DNA from: Streptomyces musisoli
GTDB lineage: Bacteria > Actinomycetota > Actinomycetes > Streptomycetales > Streptomycetaceae
Direction of reading: 5' to 3'
DNA length: 64,000 nt
Assembly (NCBI RefSeq): GCF_016741855.1
Contig: NZ_JAERRH010000008.1
Location: 310,001-374,000, forward strand
Of the stretch, positions 23,876-32,707 are shown piece after piece; within the stretch, counting starts at the first letter, position 1, and the number at the start of each line of letters is the position of its first letter. Made by a program: the position numbers and the translations under genes. The notes beneath the pieces are model-generated. The model ran no database searches, was not told the DNA's origin, and saw only the letters and a list, made by a program, of their open reading frames with translations.

Positions 23876-24625
23876 TCAGCGGACGGTGACGGTGAAGACG
23901 TAGACGCCGGCACCGGCGTGGGTGTCCGGGACGCCGGTCATGGTGGGGTACGGGGACGGGGACGCCGTGCCGGCCGGGCTGGGGGCCAGGGTGGAGCGGT
24001 CGTCGGGGCCGGGCCCGGTGCACGTGTGCAGCGGGCAGTGCAGCAGCCGGACCGTCGTCCTGCCCTTCGTCAGTGCGGCGAAGTCGAAGGACTGCGTGCC
24101 GCCGGAGGCGCCGTCGGCGTCGCTGCCGCTGCCGGACGCCCGGTCGCCCCGGTGTCTCAGCACGGCGGTGTCCGGCCCGGGAACGGTGAGGTACCAGCGC
24201 TCGCCGAGCGAGGCGGACGACGGGACGGTGAGGGAGAACCGTTCGCCCGGCTCGACGGTCACCCTCCGGTGGTCGAGGCCGTATTCGGTGCCGGTCTTCC
24301 CGCCGGAGGCGCCCGTGCCCGTGCCGGTGGTCCCGCCGGATGTCCCCGTGGTCCCGCCGGAGGTCCCCGTGGTGCCGCCGGTCGTGTTCGTGCCGGTCGT
24401 CCCGCCGGAGGTCCCCGTGGTGCCGCCGGTCGTGTTCGTGCCGGTCGTCCCGCCGGAGGTGCCCGTGGCCGTCGCGCCGGAGGTGCCGGTCGCGCCCTGG
24501 GGGCCGGTGCCGACGGTCGCGCCGGGGGTGGCGGTGCCGGTGCCGCCGGTGTCCTTCCCGCAGCCGGTGACGGTGAGCAGGCAGACGAGGGCGGCCGTGC
24601 CGAGAAGCGGTGTGCGTGACGTCAT
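23876..24625 (-). CDS. Lipoprotein with Gly/Thr repeat linker and chagasin-like C-terminal domain
   Basis: The 249-residue product has a lipobox ending LTVTGC near residue 22, so it should be anchored outside the membrane. Residues ~25-110 are a collagen-like GTTGTSGG repeat. The C-terminal domain reads VEPGERFSLTVPSSASLGER-W, FDFAALTKGRTTVRLLHC and VYVFTVTVR. The order and spacing recall the chagasin/I42 cysteine-peptidase inhibitor fold (N-P-T-x-G-x-x-W, a FxFxAxxxGxTxIxLxY strand, a closing beta strand). The assignment is inference from pattern, but the gene lies 25 bases after a papain-like peptidase gene, the natural target. Confidence 0.55.
   Translation of the reverse strand: MTSRTPLLGTAALVCLLTVTGCGKDTGGTGTATPGATVGTGPQGATGTSGATATGTSGGTTGTNTTGGTTGTSGGTTGTNTTGGTTGTSGGTTGTSGGTTGTGTGASGGKTGTEYGLDHRRVTVEPGERFSLTVPSSASLGERWYLTVPGPDTAVLRHRGDRASGSGSDADGASGGTQSFDFAALTKGRTTVRLLHCPLHTCTGPGPDDRSTLAPSPAGTASPSPYPTMTGVPDTHAGAGVYVFTVTVR
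24351..24446. repeat. Perfect 48-bp tandem duplication in the lipoprotein linker
   Basis: Bases 24351-24398 and 24399-24446 are identical and are followed by a partial third copy. Each unit encodes 16 residues of the Gly/Thr linker, so copy number can vary without breaking the frame. Perfect identity suggests recent expansion. Confidence 0.85.
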
Positions 24626-24650
24626 GGTGGATCGCTGGTTCCTGGGTCTC

Positions 24651-26273
24651 TCAGTCCTGGGGCAGGTGCACGGCGTACGCGTCGGGCAGCCTGCTGTCGC
24701 TGGCCTTCGCCATGCCGCCGTTGACGAAGTCGTCCTCGCTGACCCATGTGGTCTGGCCCCACGGGTTGTAGATCTGGAGCTTGTCGCCCTCCTGGCCGAT
24801 GATCATCATGGCGTGCCCGTGCCGCGTGCCGTCCGCCTCGTACCCCTCGACGCCGATGGGCACCGGCTTGCCCTCGGCCACCGCCTTCTCTATCTCCGGC
24901 AGGACGTTGCGCCGGGAGTCCGCGTCCCGCACCTCCTGGAGTTCGTAGGAGCCACCGGTCTCCGGGCTGACCTCCTTGTTGAGGACCTCGGTCTTGCCCT
25001 TCTGGTCCATGCCGTCCCAGTTCTTGCCACCGTGGCCCTCCTGGTGCACCCGGTGCTGCTCGTCCACCAGGCGCATGCGGAAGGCCACCGGGTCGTCCTC
25101 CTGGCCGCTGGGGCCGCCGGTGAGCCCGAGGGCGAAGACGGGGTCCACCATGGCCCGGGCGGTGACCGTGGAGGAGGCCACACAGGTGCCCTCCCTGCCG
25201 TCGCCGCCCTGGGCCCACTGCTGGCCGTCGAAGCTCTGGAGGTCGGTGTTGAGGTTGGCGCCGTTGCCGGGGTCCGTCCCCTCGTCCCGGAGGCTGTCCC
25301 CCTGGGTGACGATCGGCGACAGGTGCCGCTGGAGCCACGCCGGGTCCTTGCCGTGGATCTTCCCGCCGAACGCCTCGATGTCGTCGACCTTGTGCCCCGC
25401 GGCGAGGGCCTTCATGAGGTACGCCTTCTCCTGCGGGGACTTCGCGTCCGCCAGGAGGTGCTCCATGCGCGAGCGGTCGGCCGGCGGCAGGCCGTCCATG
25501 GCCCGGCCCGAGCGTTCCAGCTCCGTGGCGGTGAGGATCTCGTTGTAGTCGGCGGCGCCGGCCTTGCCGCTGGTGTCGGCGAGCATCAGCCGGTCCACCG
25601 CGGACAGCTGACCGGTGTGCATCTTGCCCGCGCGCGCCTCGGCCGCCCACTTGTTCAGGTCCCGGGCCGCGGCGCGCACGGCGTCGTCCGCCGCGACGGC
25701 GGCCTCGTGCATCAGGGCGACCCCGTCCGTGGCGACGGCACGGGCCGCGGCGAGCACCTTCTGCCGCTCGGCCTTCTCCTCGTCGGTCTCGATCAGACGG
25801 CCGAGGTCGAAGAAGCCGTCCCTGGGCCCGAGCTGCTGCTTGGCCTGCACCAGCTTGGCGCGGCCGTCGGCGTCCTGCTTCTTCGCGGGGCCGAGCGCGT
25901 CGGCGAGCGCGTGCAGCGCCTTCGCGCCGCCCTCGAACGCCTCCGACATCTTCGTCGCGGCCCGCGCGGCGGCGGCCACACCGTCGGAGGCGAGCACGCT
26001 GGTGTCACCGACCCAGACCTCCGGCAGCCCCTTGCGGGCGACCTTGTGCACCCGGTCGTGCAGGTCGCCGGCCTTGTCGACCTGGCCGCGGTAGCGCTTG
26101 CCCAGCGCTTCCAGGGCCCCCGTGTCGCCCTGCGGGGCGGAGACGAAGAGCGCACCGTCGATCTGGTCCAGCAGGTCGTTCTTGGTTGCGGCCTTGGGAA
26201 TGCTCCCGCAGAGATCGGCCAGCCACGAGCGGCGGGCGGCCGGGGAGTCGAGCGGGCTGAAGAACCCCGTCAT
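24651..26273 (-). CDS. Papain-like cysteine peptidase-domain protein, putative type VII-linked effector
   Basis: The start at ATG 26273 gives 540 residues. The first ~330 are helical and Ala-rich, without a classical signal peptide. The C-terminal domain has a papain-type order: C364 in GREGTCVASSTV, H487 in HGHAMMIIG, N503 in IYNPWGQTTW. The GHAM...YNPWG pair is typical of papain/C39-like peptidases. It follows a WXG100-like gene by eleven bases and precedes a chagasin-like lipoprotein by 25. I infer an exported peptidase delivered by a type VII-like route, with the lipoprotein protecting the producer. A cell-wall amidase activity is an alternative. Confidence 0.65.
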   Translation of the reverse strand: MTGFFSPLDSPAARRSWLADLCGSIPKAATKNDLLDQIDGALFVSAPQGDTGALEALGKRYRGQVDKAGDLHDRVHKVARKGLPEVWVGDTSVLASDGVAAAARAATKMSEAFEGGAKALHALADALGPAKKQDADGRAKLVQAKQQLGPRDGFFDLGRLIETDEEKAERQKVLAAARAVATDGVALMHEAAVAADDAVRAAARDLNKWAAEARAGKMHTGQLSAVDRLMLADTSGKAGAADYNEILTATELERSGRAMDGLPPADRSRMEHLLADAKSPQEKAYLMKALAAGHKVDDIEAFGGKIHGKDPAWLQRHLSPIVTQGDSLRDEGTDPGNGANLNTDLQSFDGQQWAQGGDGREGTCVASSTVTARAMVDPVFALGLTGGPSGQEDDPVAFRMRLVDEQHRVHQEGHGGKNWDGMDQKGKTEVLNKEVSPETGGSYELQEVRDADSRRNVLPEIEKAVAEGKPVPIGVEGYEADGTRHGHAMMIIGQEGDKLQIYNPWGQTTWVSEDDFVNGGMAKASDSRLPDAYAVHLPQD

Positions 26274-26284
26274 CGGTCCGCCTC

Positions 26285-26689
26285 TCAGTACTGCGTGAGG
26301 GCGGACGGCCGCTCGGCATACGCGGGCATCGTCGTGAGGCCGCTGCCGCCGGCCGGGACGGGCATCGTGGTGAGGCCGTCCCCGGGGACGGCGGCGGCCC
26401 GGGCCGCGACGGTGTGGTCGCCGCCCCCGTACGCCCCCTTGGCCAGCCGTACCTTGCCCGCGAGTTCGTGCAGCGCCGACTGAAGCGTGGTCACGTCCGT
26501 CTCCCAGGCGGCGGCGAACGCGTCGAAGGCCGCCGCCGAGTCGGCGCCGCCCAGCGCGTCCGGGGTGTGGCACTCGGTGGTGCCGATCGCCTCGGCTATG
26601 TGTCCCGCGTCGTCGCCCGCGCCGTCCAGTTCCGTCGCCTGCCCGGACATGCCGGACCTGACCTTGTAGCCGTCCGAAGACGCGCCCAT
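26285..26689 (-). CDS. WXG100/ESX-like small protein, first gene of the peptidase operon
   Basis: I chose ATG 26689, preceded by GGGGGAG at four bases, giving 134 residues. A helical hairpin (VRSGMSGQATELDGAGDDAG, then FDAFAAAWETDVTTLQSALH) occupies residues ~8-85 and resembles WXG100/EspC-type substrates of type VII secretion. A single Trp lies in the second helix rather than in a canonical WxG turn. The tail contains two copies of GLTTMP. It probably forms a complex with, or guides export of, the peptidase encoded eleven bases downstream. Confidence 0.55.
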   Translation of the reverse strand: MGASSDGYKVRSGMSGQATELDGAGDDAGHIAEAIGTTECHTPDALGGADSAAAFDAFAAAWETDVTTLQSALHELAGKVRLAKGAYGGGDHTVAARAAAVPGDGLTTMPVPAGGSGLTTMPAYAERPSALTQY

Positions 26690-26865
26690 CAGGCTCCCCC
26701 GTTGCGAAAGTTCATGGCTGCGGGGGAGGCTAACACGCGCCGTTCGTACGGCCGTCGACCCGTCACACGCCCCGCACGGGGCCGACACGCCATCGGCGCG
26801 GGCGCTGTTCCGGTGCCCTGGACAGCGCCCGTGCGGGGCCCGAGAGAGCAGGAGAGCCGGAGAAG

Positions 26866-27261
26866 ATGTCAGGCCGCGCAGACCGCAAGCACCGCATCGT
26901 GACCCGCTTCCAGCGGTACGTCGCGAACCCGCTCAACCGGCGCCTGCCGTTCCAGGTGCTGCTGGAGACGACCGGCCGGAAGTCCGGACTGCCCCGGCAG
27001 ACGCCGGTCGGCGGGCGCCGGGTCGGCGACTCCTTCTGGCTGGTCTCCGAGTTCGGCCGCAAGTCGCAGTACGTGCGCAACATCCAGGCCGATCCCGCGG
27101 TCCGGGTCCGTATCGCCGGCCGCTGGCACCACGGCACCGCCCACCTCCTGCCCGACGACGACGCGGCCGCCCGGCTGCGGGCCCTGCCCCGGTTCAACAG
27201 CGCGGCGGTACGGGCGTTCGGCACGGATCTGCTGACGATCCGGGTGGACCTGACGGACTGA
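26866..27261 (+). CDS. Deazaflavin (F420)-dependent nitroreductase-family protein (FDOR/Ddn-like)
   Basis: The 131-residue protein shows the split-barrel FDOR signature: FQVLLETTGRKSGLPRQTPV, then FWLVSEFGRKSQYVRNIQ and VRVRIAGRWHHGTAH. These proteins bind F420 and reduce quinones or other electrophiles; the family includes mycobacterial Ddn. FbiC is encoded 9 kb away. The ATG at 26866 follows GGAGAGCCGGAG. Just beyond its stop lie the tandem echoes of the aldehyde dehydrogenase gene end. Confidence 0.85.
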   Translation: MSGRADRKHRIVTRFQRYVANPLNRRLPFQVLLETTGRKSGLPRQTPVGGRRVGDSFWLVSEFGRKSQYVRNIQADPAVRVRIAGRWHHGTAHLLPDDDAAARLRALPRFNSAAVRAFGTDLLTIRVDLTD

Positions 27262-27267
27262 GCAGCG

Positions 27268-27415
27268 CCACGCGACACCGGCACGGCGGCGGGCTCAGCC
27301 CGGCCACACGAGACCCACGCCACACGACACCGGCACGGCGGCGAACCCAGCCCGGCCACACGAGACCACGCCACGCGACACCGGCACGGCGGCGAACTCA
27401 GCCCGGCCACACGAG
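27268..27415. repeat. Triple tandem echo of the aldehyde dehydrogenase 3' end
   Basis: Three copies of a 51-52-base unit contain GACACCGGCACGGCGGCG (from 27274, 27326 and 27377) and CAGCCCGGCCACACGAG. The rightmost copy carries the real last codons and stop of the minus-strand gene at 27398. The other two repeat them downstream of that stop. Confidence 0.85.
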
Positions 27416-28849
27416 GGCCTGCACCTCGCTGTACGCGTGCAGGGCGTACACGCCGACGTCCCGCCCGACCCCGCTCTTCTTGAAGCCGCCGAACGGGGCC
27501 TCCATGTTGCGGGCGACCGTGTTGATGCCCACTCCCCCGGCCCGCAGCCGGCGCGCCACCCGGAAGGCGCGGGCCACGTCACCGGACCAGACGTAGTCGA
27601 CGAGGCCGTAGTCGGAGTCGTTGGCGAGGGCCACCCCCTCGTCCTCGTCGTCGAACGGGATCACCACCACGACCGGCCCGAAGATCTCCTCCCGTGCCAC
27701 CCGCATGTCGTTGGCGCATCCGGCGAGCAGCGTGGGCGCGACGTAGAACCCCCGCTCCAGGTCCGGCCGTTCGCCGCCCGCCACCACGACCGCGCCCTCC
27801 TTGCGGCCGAGTTCGACGTACGACTCCACGCGCGCCCGGTGCTCCGCCGAGATCACCGGCCCCACGACGGTGTCCGCGGCCCGGGGATCGCCCACCGGCA
27901 GCCGGGCCGCGTACGCCCCGAGCCGCTCGACGAGCCGCTCGTACACCCCGCGCTGGGCCAGCACCCGCGTCGGTGCCGTGCAGATCTGCCCGCTGTAGAA
28001 GGAGAAGGTGGTGCCGATGCCGGCGACGGCCGAGGCGAGGTCGGCGTCGTCGAAGACGAGCGCGGCGCCCTTGCCGCCCAGCTCCATCAGCTGCCGTTTC
28101 ATGTCCCGCCCGCACACCTCGGCGATGCGCCGGCCGACGGCCGTGGACCCGGTGAAGCTGACCATGTCGACGTCGTCGGACGCCACCACGGCCTCGCCCA
28201 CCGAGACGTCCCGCCCGGAGACGACGTTCACCACGCCCGGCGGCACCCCGGCGTCCGCCAGCGCCTCGGCCATCCGGTAGACGGACAAGGGGTCCTGCGG
28301 GGCCGGTTTCACGACCACCGTGTTGCCCATGGCCAGGGCCGGGGCGATCTTCCCGGCCGGGTTGGCCCACGGGTTGTTGTAGGAGGTGATGCAGGTGACG
28401 ACCCCGACCGGCTGCCGCACCGCGAGCGCCCCCATCACCCCGGCCTTCCCCATCGGCCCGGCCTCGTTGATCTGCGGGGCGACGGCCCACTCGGCGGGCT
28501 CCACGCTCGCGTACCGGCGGAAGCGGGCGGCGGCCACCCCGACCTGCATCGCGCGGGCGGTCCCGGTGGTCGCCCCGGTCTCGGCCCGGGCCAGGTCGGC
28601 GTACGGCAGCAGCCGGTCCCGGATGATTCCGGCGGCCCGCGCCAGCACCTCCGCCCGCTCCTCCGGCCGGGTCCGCGACCACGCCCCGAACGCCTCCCGG
28701 GCCGCGGCGCAGGCCGCCCGCGCCTGCTCCGGCGAGGCCTCCGGCGCCCGGCCGACGGTCTCCTCGGTGGCCGGATCGGTCACCGGGTAGTGCCCGCCGT
28801 CCGGCGCCACCCACGCCCCGCCGACGAACAGCCGCTGTCCCTCGCTCAC
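27398..28849 (-). CDS. NAD(P)-dependent aldehyde dehydrogenase
   Basis: The start is GTG 28849, overlapping the stop of the upstream hydrolase gene (GTGA). The 483-residue enzyme has the complete ALDH core: cofactor loop FTGSTAVGRRIAEV, general base E256 (MELGGKG) and nucleophile C290 (SGQICTAPT), 34 residues apart as usual. The C-terminal GGFKKSGVGRDVG is also canonical. It should oxidise an aldehyde intermediate to the acid. It is the last gene of the minus-strand block that begins at the LLM gene at 31812. Confidence 0.9.
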   Translation of the reverse strand: MSEGQRLFVGGAWVAPDGGHYPVTDPATEETVGRAPEASPEQARAACAAAREAFGAWSRTRPEERAEVLARAAGIIRDRLLPYADLARAETGATTGTARAMQVGVAAARFRRYASVEPAEWAVAPQINEAGPMGKAGVMGALAVRQPVGVVTCITSYNNPWANPAGKIAPALAMGNTVVVKPAPQDPLSVYRMAEALADAGVPPGVVNVVSGRDVSVGEAVVASDDVDMVSFTGSTAVGRRIAEVCGRDMKRQLMELGGKGAALVFDDADLASAVAGIGTTFSFYSGQICTAPTRVLAQRGVYERLVERLGAYAARLPVGDPRAADTVVGPVISAEHRARVESYVELGRKEGAVVVAGGERPDLERGFYVAPTLLAGCANDMRVAREEIFGPVVVVIPFDDEDEGVALANDSDYGLVDYVWSGDVARAFRVARRLRAGGVGINTVARNMEAPFGGFKKSGVGRDVGVYALHAYSEVQALVWPG

Positions 28850-30576
28850 CGCGTGCTCACCGTCCGCGTGTCCCGCCCGGACCGCAGCACCCGGCCCGGT
28901 ACGGCCCCGCTCACCTCGTCGTCCCGGATCGCCTCCACGCCGTTGACCCACACCGCCCGCACCCCGATCGCCCGCGAGTCCAGCCGCGGGCTGTCCCCGG
29001 GCAGGTCGTGCACCAGACGGGCCTGTCCGGCGTCGATCCGCTCCGGGTCGAACAGCACCAGGTCGGCGTGCCAGCCCTCCGTCACCCGGCCCCGCTCGCG
29101 CAGCCCGAAGAGCCGGGCCGGGGCGTCCGTCAGCATCCGCACCGCCTGCTCCAGACCGACCAGTCTCCGGCCGCGCAGGCAGTCCCCGAGGAACCGGGTG
29201 GTGTACGGCGCCCCGCACATCCGGTCCAGGTGGGCGCCCGCGTCCGAGCCGCCGAGCAGGACGTCCTCGTGCTGCCAGGTCTCCGCGCGCAGGGCCCAGG
29301 AGGCCGGGTCGTTGTCGCTCGGCATGGGCCACAGGACGGTGCGCAGTCCGTCGGCGGCGCAGATCTCCACCAGGCAGGCGAACGGGTCCTGGCCGCGTTC
29401 GGCGGCGATGTCCCGCACCACCCGGCCGGTGAGCCCCCGGTTGGCCTCGCTGTAGGTGTCCCCGATGACGTACCGCCCGAAGTCCGCCAGCCGCCGGAAC
29501 ACCCCGGCCTCCTTCGACCGGGCCCGCCGCAGCAGCTCCGCCCGGACGCCGGGGTCGCGGAGCCTGGCGATGCGCTCGGGCACGGGCAGCGCGAGGACCG
29601 GCCCCCAGCCCGGGATCAGGTTGAGCGCGCAGAACGTCCCCAGGGACATGTTCATCGGGGTGAGGATGGGCATGGTGAGGGCGACGACCCGGCCGCCGGC
29701 CTTCCGCGCCCGCTCGCTCGCGCTCAGCTGCCGGGGCACCCGCTCGGGGACGGCCGCGTCGACGGTGAGGACGTTCCAGTTGAGCGGCCGTCCCGCCGCC
29801 GCGCTCATCTCCACGAGCAGGTCGATCTCGGCATCGCTGAACCGGTCCAGGCATCCGGCGACGATCGCCTCGATCTGGGTGCCCTCGTGCTCGCCGACGG
29901 CCCGGGAGAGCGCCAGCAGCTCCTCGGGCCCCGCGTGCCGGGAGGCGACGGGCTGCCCGTCACCGTCGGAGTGGGTGCTGGACTGGGTGGTGGACAGGCC
30001 CCAGGCCCCGGCGTCCATGGCCGCGTGCAGCAGGCCGACCATCGCGCCGAGCTGCTCCTCGGTGGGCTGCCCGCCGACCGCGTCCGGGCCCATGACGTGC
30101 CGCCGCAGCGCGCAGTGCCCGACCATGAAGCCGGCGTTGACCGCGATCCGGCCTTCGAGGGCGTCCAGGTACTCCCCGAAGGAGTGCCAGTTCCAGGGCG
30201 CCCCCTCCTCCAGGGCGACCAGGGACATCCCCTCGACCTTCGACATCATCCGCCGGGTGTAGTCGGCGTCCTCGGGCCGGCCGGGGTGGAGGGGCGCGAG
30301 GGTGAAGCCGCAGTTGCCGGCGGCGACGGTGGTCACGCCGTGGTTGAGGGAGGGCGTGGCGTACGGGTCCCAGAAGAGCTGCGCGTCGTAGTGGGTGTGC
30401 GGGTCGACGAAGCCGGGGGCGAGGACGAGACCGTGCGCGTCCTCGGTGGTGCGGGAACCTTCGGTGATCTTGCCGATGGCGGCGATGCGGCCACCTCGTA
30501 TGCCGACGTCGGCGGTGTGAGCGGGCGCGCCGGTGCCATCCACGACGGTGGCGCCCTTGATGACGTGATCGAGCAT
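28846..30576 (-). CDS. N-acyl-D-amino-acid deacylase/D-aminoacylase-type amidohydrolase
   Basis: The 576-residue product has the amidohydrolase opening (MLDHVIKGATVVDGTGAPAH) and the metal motif PGFVDPHTHYD. Family features include GVTTVAAGNCGFTLAP, the SDAGAHLD metal Asp near residue 440, and a C-terminal beta sandwich (GVRAVWVNGVEAIRDD). These enzymes cleave amide or cyclic bonds with a bound metal; several relatives in catabolic clusters act on non-amino-acid substrates. It is coupled to the aldehyde dehydrogenase by a four-base overlap and lies 117 bases after the operator-controlled LLM gene. Confidence 0.85.
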   Translation of the reverse strand: MLDHVIKGATVVDGTGAPAHTADVGIRGGRIAAIGKITEGSRTTEDAHGLVLAPGFVDPHTHYDAQLFWDPYATPSLNHGVTTVAAGNCGFTLAPLHPGRPEDADYTRRMMSKVEGMSLVALEEGAPWNWHSFGEYLDALEGRIAVNAGFMVGHCALRRHVMGPDAVGGQPTEEQLGAMVGLLHAAMDAGAWGLSTTQSSTHSDGDGQPVASRHAGPEELLALSRAVGEHEGTQIEAIVAGCLDRFSDAEIDLLVEMSAAAGRPLNWNVLTVDAAVPERVPRQLSASERARKAGGRVVALTMPILTPMNMSLGTFCALNLIPGWGPVLALPVPERIARLRDPGVRAELLRRARSKEAGVFRRLADFGRYVIGDTYSEANRGLTGRVVRDIAAERGQDPFACLVEICAADGLRTVLWPMPSDNDPASWALRAETWQHEDVLLGGSDAGAHLDRMCGAPYTTRFLGDCLRGRRLVGLEQAVRMLTDAPARLFGLRERGRVTEGWHADLVLFDPERIDAGQARLVHDLPGDSPRLDSRAIGVRAVWVNGVEAIRDDEVSGAVPGRVLRSGRDTRTVSTR

Positions 30577-30693
30577 GAGGGCTCCTCTTCGACTCCGGGA
30601 GGCTGACCTACCTGGGGCGCGGGACCGTGTCGATCCGCGGCTCGGCCGCGTGGGCGCGGGCGACCACGACGGACCCGCACCCGCCCGCGGCGC

Positions 30694-31812
30694 TCACACG
30701 GCAGCCCGGAACCGCGAAGTCCGGTGCACCGGGTCCGTGTCGATCTTCGGGATGACGTGCTCGCCGATCAGCCGGATCGTCTGGAGCGTCTCCTCCTTGG
30801 GCACCCCCACCGGCAGCCCGAAGCTCAGCTGGTCCGCCCCGGCCTGCTCCCACCGCTTGCACTGGCGCAGCACCTCGTCCGGATCGCCGCAGATCAGCAG
30901 CTCCTCCTCGATGAGCAGCTCCACGAACTCCGGCGTGTAGGGGGGCAGCGTCTCCGGCCATACCGGGAATCCCTCGGGCCGGGGGAACGTGTCGTGGTAG
31001 CGGAAGACGAGGGAGGGCAGGTAGTGCAGCCCGCCGTTCACGGCGATCTCGATCGCCTCCGCGTGTGTCGGCGCGCAGATCGCGGTCGTCGTCACCATCA
31101 CGTTGTCGTTGACGAAGTCCCCGACCGGCTCCGCGTTCACGACCGCCGTCTTGTACTGCTCCAGCACCCACTCCATGTCGGAGACCTTCTGGATGCTGAA
31201 ACCGAGCACGCCGAGCCCCTTCCTCGCCGCCATCGCGTAGGAGGGCGGCGAACCGGCCGCGTACCACATCGCCGGATGCGACTTCCCGTACGGCTTGGGG
31301 AGCACCTTCCTCGGCGGGAGCTGCCAGTGCTTGCCCTGGAAGCCCTCGTACTCGTCCTGGAGCCACATCTTGGGGAACTCGGCGATCGTCTCCTCCCAGA
31401 TCTCCTTCGTGTGGTTCATGTCGGTGATGCCCGGCAGGAAGCCGAGGATCTCGTGGCTGCCCGCGCCCCGGCCGCTGCCGAACTCGAAGCGGCCCTCGCT
31501 GAGGTGGTCGAGCATGGCCACTTTCTCGGCGACCTTCACCGGGTGGTTGACCTGGGCCAGCGGGTTGAAGATCCCGGAGCCCAGGTGGATCCGGTCGGTC
31601 GCGTGGGCGAGGTAGCCGAGGAAGACGTCGTTGGCGGACAGGTGCGAGTACTCCTCCAGGAAGTGGTGCTCGGAGGCCCAGGCGTACTTGAAGCCGGACT
31701 TGTCCGCCTGGATGACGTACTCGGTCTCCTCCATCAGCGCCTTGTGCTCGGCCAGCGGGTCGGTCTCGGCTCGCTTGCCCACGTATCCCTGTACAAAGAG
31801 CCCGAATTCCAC
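30694..31812 (-). CDS. LLM-class flavin-dependent monooxygenase (bacterial-luciferase-like)
   Basis: The 372-residue protein opens MEFGLFVQGYVGKRAE and contains YAWASEHHFLEEYSHLS, HLGSGIFNPLAQVNHPVK and LSEGRFEFGSGRGAGSHE. The EHHF and GRGAGSHE features fit the FMN-dependent luciferase-like branch rather than the F420 branch. It probably oxygenates a substrate (Baeyer-Villiger or hydroxylation chemistry) with FMNH2. The flavin reductase at 59845-60441, under the same operator, is a plausible partner. Two operators (31836, 31900) sit directly upstream of the ATG. Confidence 0.85.
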   Translation of the reverse strand: MEFGLFVQGYVGKRAETDPLAEHKALMEETEYVIQADKSGFKYAWASEHHFLEEYSHLSANDVFLGYLAHATDRIHLGSGIFNPLAQVNHPVKVAEKVAMLDHLSEGRFEFGSGRGAGSHEILGFLPGITDMNHTKEIWEETIAEFPKMWLQDEYEGFQGKHWQLPPRKVLPKPYGKSHPAMWYAAGSPPSYAMAARKGLGVLGFSIQKVSDMEWVLEQYKTAVVNAEPVGDFVNDNVMVTTTAICAPTHAEAIEIAVNGGLHYLPSLVFRYHDTFPRPEGFPVWPETLPPYTPEFVELLIEEELLICGDPDEVLRQCKRWEQAGADQLSFGLPVGVPKEETLQTIRLIGEHVIPKIDTDPVHRTSRFRAAV

Positions 31813-31835
31813 GGCGGTTCACCGTCCCCAGTGTT

Positions 31836-31852
31836 TCTGACGCTCCGTCAGT
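31836..31852. promoter_or_regulatory. Operator palindrome O2 (TCTGACG-CTC-CGTCAGT)
   Basis: It lies 23 bp upstream of the LLM start at 31812 and has one arm mismatch from the perfect palindrome. Its seven-base left arm and its centre are identical to O1. Confidence 0.8.
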
Positions 31853-31899
31853 TCTTGGTTGTCGGCCGACTGTCGCACCGGCCGCCCCGACCGTCAATA

Positions 31900-31916
31900 G
31901 CTGACGGTCCATCAGC
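31900..31916. promoter_or_regulatory. Operator palindrome O3 (GCTGACG-GTC-CATCAGC)
   Basis: A second, weaker site 64 bp upstream of O2 (centre to centre), in the 115-base gap between two minus-strand genes. The pair could bind repressor cooperatively upstream of the LLM gene. Confidence 0.65.
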
Positions 31917-31927
31917 TATCCGTTGCC

Positions 31928-32698
31928 TCAGATGACACTGACCCCCGCCAGCCAGCCCCCGTCGATCACGAACGGCTGCCCGGTGATGTACGAGGAGTCG
32001 TCCGAGGTGAGGAAGAGGGCGAGCCGGGCCACCTCCTCCGGCTGCCCGACCCGGCCGAGCGGCACGAGCCCCCGGTACAGCTGGTCCAGGGCTCGGCCCA
32101 TCTCCTCCGGGTCGGCGTCCGGATCCAGCCGCGCCGGGTTCGACATCGCGGTGTCGATGGCACCCGGGCAGATGGCGTTGACCCGGATCCGCCGGCCCGC
32201 CAGCTCCAGCGCGGCCACCCGGGTCAGCCCGAGCACGGCGTGCTTGGTCGCCGTGTACGTCCCGACGGCGGCCATGCCGGTGAGCGCGGTGTAGGAGGCG
32301 GTGTTGACGATGGTGCCCCCGTCCGCCAGCTCCGGTGCCACCGTCTTCATGCCCAGGAAGCAGCCGACCTGGTTCACCTGCACGACCTGCATGAACTCGT
32401 CGAGCGGAGTGTCCACCAGCGCGTTGAAGCGCAGGATGCCCGCGTTGTTGACCAGCCCGTCGATGCGCCCGTACGCCCGCTTGACCGCGCCGACGGCCTC
32501 CCGCCAGCCGTCCTCCGTGCCCACGTCCAGGTGGACGTAGAGGGCCCCTATCTCCTTGGCGAGCGCCTCGCCGAGGTCGTCCAGCACGTCCGCGACGACC
32601 ACCCGCGCACCCTCCGCCCGGAACAGCCGGGCCTCCTGCTCGCCCTGCCCGCGCGCCGCCCCGGTGACGATGACGACCCGCCCGTCCAGCTTGCCCAT
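31928..32698 (-). CDS. Short-chain dehydrogenase (hydroxysteroid/3-oxoacyl reductase-like)
   Basis: This 256-residue classical SDR has the cofactor loop VTGAARGQG near residue 11, VNNAGILRFN, catalytic Ser in NTASYTA, the YTATK pair, and the ending ITGQPFVIDGG. The overall sequence is close in feel to 3-alpha/20-beta-hydroxysteroid dehydrogenases and 3-oxoacyl reductases. It starts at ATG 32698 behind GAGGAG, only nine bases after the F420-type LLM gene, so it belongs to the operon that begins at 34863. Confidence 0.85.
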   Translation of the reverse strand: MGKLDGRVVIVTGAARGQGEQEARLFRAEGARVVVADVLDDLGEALAKEIGALYVHLDVGTEDGWREAVGAVKRAYGRIDGLVNNAGILRFNALVDTPLDEFMQVVQVNQVGCFLGMKTVAPELADGGTIVNTASYTALTGMAAVGTYTATKHAVLGLTRVAALELAGRRIRVNAICPGAIDTAMSNPARLDPDADPEEMGRALDQLYRGLVPLGRVGQPEEVARLALFLTSDDSSYITGQPFVIDGGWLAGVSVI

Positions 32699-32707
32699 AG
32701 CGTCTCC

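Noticed and set aside
27268..27415. Possible CRISPR array
   Set aside because: The three units are directly tandem without unique spacers and are explained as echoes of the ALDH 3' end.
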